Shown here piece by piece: positions 58,672 to 64,000 of a stretch of 64,000 bases of DNA. Position numbers and translations under genes: made by a program. The stretch is from Nymphalis io (taxonomy: Eukaryota > Arthropoda > Insecta > Lepidoptera > Nymphalidae). The stretch lies in the NCBI RefSeq assembly GCF_905147045.1, contig NC_065889.1:2609001-2673000 (forward strand). The letters run 5' to 3'. Each line of letters starts with the position of its first letter. The stretch's first letter is position 1. The notes under the pieces are model-generated. The model was not told the DNA's origin. It did not search any database and worked only from the letters and a program-made list of their open reading frames with translations.

Positions 58672-60485
58672 TAATATTCGGTACATCTGTTAGTGATCGT
58701 GTAATTTCTAAGCGACTTAACCTATTGTTATAGCAAGCATTAGTCCCTCAACACATCCCTTACTCATAGCTATATGGAACGGCAATTCAACATTTTTACT
58801 TAACAATTAAATTGAAAACAATTTAAGAACGTTTAACTTTTGTGAATGTTATTTATAATTTATTTTACATTTCAAGTGCTTACTTTATATATCCTTTAGG
58901 AGAGATGAATGATTATACTTAACACTGGTTATTTGGAATTGCCTAGATAGGTAGCCAGTACCTGATCTTTATTGCATTTGATGAGTATGTTATTATACAC
59001 TGAGTTTTTTATTATCCAAGATCAACCATATCATGTTCAACTATATCTTTTTTATGATTGATTGATTTGATGAAATTTATTTTTACTTATTTAACATTTG
59101 TTGCACAACATATAAATAAGATGAGAGAAGTAGGAAACAATCAAAGAAAAAGAAAATAAAAAATGGTGAGCAAAGGCGGTCTTATCGCTTATAGCGATCT
59201 CTTACAGACAAACCTTTGGTGAAAGAATTTTTGTAAGAGAACAGGTAAGTGCATTTACATATAAAAAGGAGATAGTAAATATTTAATAAACTACACATAT
59301 CTATATCCCACTAAACACATATAATAATACATACATACATACCTTACTTGGAAATGGACAAATAATAGCTTTTCAAGCGGTATTTAAAAATGCTTAATGA
59401 ATTCGACTGCTGAATATGTGTAGGCAATGAAATTTGATATGAAGCAAGCTTGAATCTAAGCATCGACACGGTCTAGGATGTAGCACGCTTGCCTTTAAGA
59501 AACCTGTTTACTCTGGTTTTAAAGACACCAACATTGTACAGGATCATCTATCAGGAAATACGGACTCAGGCAAAGCATTCCACAGAAACTATTTTGATTC
59601 GTGTATGCTTTAAATGTTATGATTATTAAAGTCAATGTCACATATCATTTTCTGACATTTGATGTTCATATGCGGTGAGTTTCGAGATTTTACTTATTGG
59701 ACATGTTTTTATTTAATACGTATCAGTTAAAATTTGTAACAAGCCGATATCATATTTTTTTAACAGTGGAAAACGGACTATTTTCTTAAAAAAATAAAGT
59801 ATTAATCTCCGGAGACTCTTAAACGTGGAGATTTAGTGTAGTTTTACTTCCAAGCCGGATTACAAAACTGAAATTGGAACCTAAAAAACTACAAGATAAG
59901 ATAAATAAAAATATAAAAAATAAAACAATTCTCTATAAATGGTTAAATATAATAATTTGGTTAATAATTTATAGTATATGATATTCTTTAGTTTAGCAGA
60001 TAGGCAGATGGCAAATAGGCAAACCTATATTTGAAAAGATTAATCCTTATTTATTCCTATAATGTAATTTGTTGAAGTAAATATTTCATATGGCGCAATC
60101 ATCTATGTTTATATATAAGAGAACAACTGACTGACTGATATTTCCACGTACCAAATTACTGGGTCTAGCACCATGAAAAACATTATGGTTCCTTTTACAT
60201 AGAAGCTAGAAAAAGAAGATAAAAGTTTGTATGAAAATCTTTTGAAAGAAAGAGCTATGAGAATTAGTATTTAATGAAACAATTCTGAATTATGAGGCAA
60301 GCGAAGGCGCGATTTAAGCTTATAATTATTAATGTGCATTCGAACTACATCGGAAATTGATACTTTTAATAGAAAAATTCAAAACTTACTGGTTGATGAA
60401 TGTTACTATTCCGTCAAGGAATTTCTGGACGACACCCTCGCATGAACTAAAATGTAGTTTTACTAGCTGATGGGTTGTTTGATAG
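58672..60485. other. Unannotated AT-rich DNA
   Basis: No ORF of note and no repeat family recognised. Confidence 0.5.
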
Positions 60486-60498
60486 TGGTCTGACTTAT

Positions 60499-60806
60499 AG
60501 TAACAGCCTGTGAATGTCCCATTGCTGGGCTAAGGCCTCCTCTCCCTTTTTGAGAAGAGAAAGGAGAAGGCTTGGAGCTTATTCCACCACGCTGCTCTAA
60601 TGCGGGTAGGTTGAATACACATGTGGCAGATTTTCAGTGAAATTCGACACATGCACGTTTCCTCACGATGTTTTCCTTCACCGTCCGAATTTCCGAATTA
60701 TAACAACAAATTAAGCACATAAAAATTCAGTGGTGCTTACCCGGGTATGAACCCACGCTCATCGGTTAAGATTCACGCGTTCTTACCACTGGGCCATCTC
60801 GGCTGA
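60499..60806 (-). mobile_element. SINE family A with 13-bp target duplication
   Basis: Near-complete copy flanked by tggtctgacttat at 60486-60498 and 60807-60819. A small tandem gain of 'gagaagagaaaggagaag' is present near 60550. Confidence 0.92.
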
Positions 60807-61889
60807 TGGTCTGACTTATTCACGCAATAACAAATTATTAGGTATTAAACCATTTGTGTTATTTGATCTTTCTTGTATATTTATATTTAATATTGAACGC
60901 CTTTGTAAAGCAGCAGTCTGAAATTATATTAATTGTCAACGTTTTTTAACCTTATTTTTCTGGCGTGTATCTACGCTAATTGAGCGAACAATATTCTGCC
61001 AATGTCACGTATAAAATAAATGAATTGTAACCTTATGTTCACAATAAATATGTTTGACATTAAAAGTATTTGATTTCAATAAAAAAAAACATAAATAATT
61101 AAAAATGTTTTTTATCGGATTAATTAATTGATTCCCATTAAGCAAACCTTGCATATACACACGGACTAATTTGAACTGTTAATAATTAAAGACTTTATGA
61201 AGCTTAAGTATAAAATTTATATTCATTCACTTTTAAATGCTTCTAAAATTTCACTTCCATTTTACAAATAAAAATTTCACGTAAGCCCGTTCCACGTTTT
61301 TCCTGCCTGCTTCATATTTATAAGTTATTTTAATCCAAACATTATCATTTTTATTTTAAATATCTTACTTGTAAATTTATTTAATATGAATTTTATAGAA
61401 GGTGTTTTTTACAATGTTACAAAAATATAGATAAAATAATTATGTTTTGATTTACAAAATGAGCTCAAAACAAAGCTCAGTCTAGACGCTCTTTATAAAA
61501 CCCCTTAAATTATTATACTCCATGCCTGCGTCAACTTAACATTAACATATTTTTTATTCCAAACCGGTGGTATCTTTACCACCTAATATAAGTATAGTAA
61601 GATGAGTTAAAAGTACTTATAAGAGCCTGCTTGAATGTAACCGGTAACGAAACCTTTATCTAAATCTAATCTAAAGATTTTGAAGGACTCTCATTGTGTA
61701 ATATCTAAATCACAACTGTATTTGGTTACAGAATGATAAAAGTCAATTATATTGCGACGAATATTAGTAGCGAACTATCACGCGAGTCATGTAAATTAAT
61801 TATACGACTCATAAACTTCGCATAAAAAAATCTCACTTGTAGCTTAAGACATTTTTACATATTACGATGTCGTATTTGTTTCAGATAAA

Positions 61890-61951
<62 letters not shown>
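61890..61951. repeat. (AT)n microsatellite, long
   Basis: About 62 bases of uninterrupted TA, read in one frame as an IYIYIY peptide that is not a gene. A second, shorter tract lies at 62213-62231. Confidence 0.95.
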
Positions 61952-61953
<2 letters not shown>

Positions 61954-62367
61954 CAACGAATTTATGTCATCACGATTGAAATATGTAATGCTAATATATG
62001 TAAATGACTGTGTATCATTCATATGATCTAAAAATTTGTAAATAATCAAATATCTTGAGAGAATTTTTGAATCATGATATATTAAATTGGATGTTACCAT
62101 CATTGTTTTGGAATGTAGATTCTAACTAAAAGTTAGAAGAATATTATACCATTGAATATATATAAACTATGTATATGAAAAACAACCAATACATATTCCA
62201 AGGCTTTTTATTATATATATATATATATATATTATATCATTGAGTAATAAGCGTTATTTATTGGTATTTTCGGCATATTTTAATTAATTCAATGAAAAGC
62301 TAATTAGCCTATAAAAAAATTGTATAAAGCGAGCTTGAACTCCAAGGTACATAGATTATTTTTTTAT

Positions 62368-62425
62368 ACCAAACACCTGCCCGTCCCCCTAACAGGGGAG
62401 TGAAGCCTCGGGCGAAAATTAGTGG
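62368..62425 (+). mobile_element. 3' end of a Helitron-like element
   Basis: 'ggggagtgaagcctcgggcg' then aaaattagtgg, a degraded 3' end. Confidence 0.4.
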
Positions 62426-62794
62426 TAAATATACGTTGAAAATACAACCGGAATAAAAACCGTGTTATTGATTTAATGTCAAATTAAAAATGTATTTCAT
62501 TCTATTTCAGTGTGTATAAAGAGTTAATTCACGAATAAACTCAATCATGCAGTCGCTTGGACGGCCTTGTTTCGATTTTAGATTACAGAACTAATTTAAC
62601 TCAATCATAGACTCTCTTACCGAACATTGAGAAATATATTTATATGGGTAAATAATTAAAATGTATGAAAAACGCTGTTTGTATGAAAAAAACTTTATAT
62701 GCTTAAAATAATTTTACATTTTAATTTTTCATTTGTATTGCGTGTTTGTGCATCTATTTGTGTTTTAATGTATTTTAAAGAGTGTGTTTCTATA

Positions 62795-62972
62795 TTATAT
62801 AAGCCAAAGTAACTGTATCTGTCTGTTACGCTTGCAAGGCTAAACTACTAAACCGAGATTGATGTAATTTGGTATTAAAAAAGCTTGTACCATGGGCTTA
62901 CGAACATAGGCTGCTTTTTTTTTGTAATACCCACCCCTAACAAGTGGGCGAAGCCGCGGGCGAATACTCGTC
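62795..62972 (+). mobile_element. Helitron-like element
   Basis: 'tgtctgttacgcttgcaagg', 'ctactaaaccgagattgatg' and 'agtgggcgaagccgcgggcg' follow the family order. Confidence 0.55.
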
Positions 62973-63341
62973 ATCAATATAGGGAAAAATGTTCAATTTT
63001 TTTTTTGTTACTCAGTTATTTTTTTTTATATACGTAGAGATAATTTATCAAAATCATTTAAATGCTCATAATGTTATAAAACTGTAAGCAATATTTATTG
63101 AAAGACACATTCAATAAATATCGGTCAACCCACTTATGAATTAATAAATCAATTTCAATGAAAACTTTGTTGTTCTCTGGAGCGGTTGTTTCATAATATA
63201 TAATCGTACCTTTGACGAGCTTTTATTTAAAGCTTGAATTCACTTATATGTAAAATTATATGATGTAATAAGATTCGAAACTGATATTCTATTACTGTAG
63301 CTACATATTACGTACTACTAGCACGATGTTATATATATATT

Positions 63342-63420
63342 TACTAGCTGTTCATACCAACTTCGTACGGTTTCAGTTACCCGTAACGCAACTTTCAAAA
63401 GTTATCGAATCGATAGCGCT
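63342..63420 (-). mobile_element. 3' end of a Helitron-like element, minus
   Basis: On plus, 'actagctgttcataccaact' then tcgtacgg; read on minus this ends cagctagt. Confidence 0.4.
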
Positions 63421-63756
63421 AACGAATAGATAAACCACAAATAAAATAAAGTAAATAATAGTACATCAGAAATCGGGCTCAGTTGTTGAATTAAAAATGT
63501 GACGAAAACAGTGAGAAAAATCACGAACAGTAAGACATTACAGTGTGATCATCCAATGCTGAATGAGACGGTGGAAACGCAGCCTTACGCATAGTGCTAT
63601 AATAATAAATAGTAAAGCACCCGTGTGCAGTGATTCCACGTAACGCTGTGGATTGTTTTTTATTGGAAATATGAATGATGTGTACGTATGACGTTAATTT
63701 AATACATTTTAATACTTTTGTTATCATAATAAATAACATAAATAATAATAAATTTA

Positions 63757-64000
63757 TTTGGCGCTAGGGCTACGTGCTAATTCGTCCAATCTGTTGGGTA
63801 GTAGTATAAGTTATAAGTAGGTAGGTAGGTTTATAGTTAGTAGTGTAACCCGAATACGGCTTGTTAGTGTAACTACAGGCACAAAGGCAACTTCTTAATT
63901 ACCAAGGCACGTGCAGGCAAGGCAAGTGCACTGGCGATGCATGGAATGGTTAATATTTCTTACGTCGCCAATAACTATGAGCGGTGTGGACCACTTACCA
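63757..64000 (+). mobile_element. Family B retroposon, diverged, runs off the window
   Basis: 'ggcgctagggctacgtgcta', 'gtgtaactacaggcacaaag' and 'ggaccacttacca' at the very end track B. Confidence 0.75.

Larger units (their letters stand above)
60820..62790. other. Unannotated AT-rich DNA with (AT)n tracts
   Basis: Only microsatellites and one Helitron-like 3' end are recognised. Confidence 0.5.

Noticed and set aside
61855..62103. 82 aa ORF with a long IYIYIY run
   Set aside because: It is a translation of an (AT)n microsatellite.

Overview
The window looks like an AT-rich, gene-poor, transposon-dense stretch of a lepidopteran (butterfly or moth) nuclear genome. The support is the bulk composition, the absence of any spliced or unspliced host gene I can recognise, and repeat types I associate with Lepidoptera: tRNA-headed SINEs, an RTE-type LINE tail reading 'GEAFVQQWT', and short non-autonomous elements ending in CTAGT beside a hairpin. 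I cannot name the species or chromosome.

Two features carry substantial coding sequence. (1) 27571-31260, minus strand, is a nearly complete non-LTR retrotransposon. It has an uninterrupted endonuclease plus reverse-transcriptase ORF (about 979 aa from its likely start), a GC-rich 5' region and a poly(A) tail. Five shorter relatives of its 3' half lie at 659, 26272, 40469, 40902 and 53122. (2) 43131-45832 is a mariner-type DNA transposon with TA target duplication and 610-bp terminal inverted repeats. Its transposase has DD41D catalytic spacing and is broken by one single-base frameshift.

The rest is mainly non-autonomous repeats. Family A is a tRNA-derived SINE of about 300 bp with 8 near-complete copies, four of them flanked by 11-13 bp target duplications. 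Family B is a poly(A)-tailed retroposon of about 300 bp with roughly two dozen copies. Family C is a second tRNA-headed SINE of about 360 bp. There are also Helitron-like CTAGT-ended elements, a four-copy family E of about 150 bp, a MITE-like element at 49134-49497 and long (AT)n tracts.

Region by region: 1-12 kb is mostly quiet with scattered B, C and Helitron-like fragments. 12-22 kb is dense in A, B and C copies, including an inverted A-SINE pair around 16 kb. 25-31 kb is a nest of LINE, RTE, B and Helitron-like pieces. 31-42 kb holds SINE copies and two LINE fragments. 43-46 kb is the mariner element. 46-64 kb has scattered B and A copies with long unannotated AT-rich stretches.

The most informative patterns are relationships between elements. 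The B tail matches the tail of the LINE in this window, and the A tail matches the RTE tail, suggesting two SINE/LINE partnerships. Near-perfect short-spacer palindromes recur, several inside SINE copies whose sister copies lack them, which points to template-switch (snap-back) mutation. I found no convincing new host system, CRISPR array, rRNA or functional tRNA gene.
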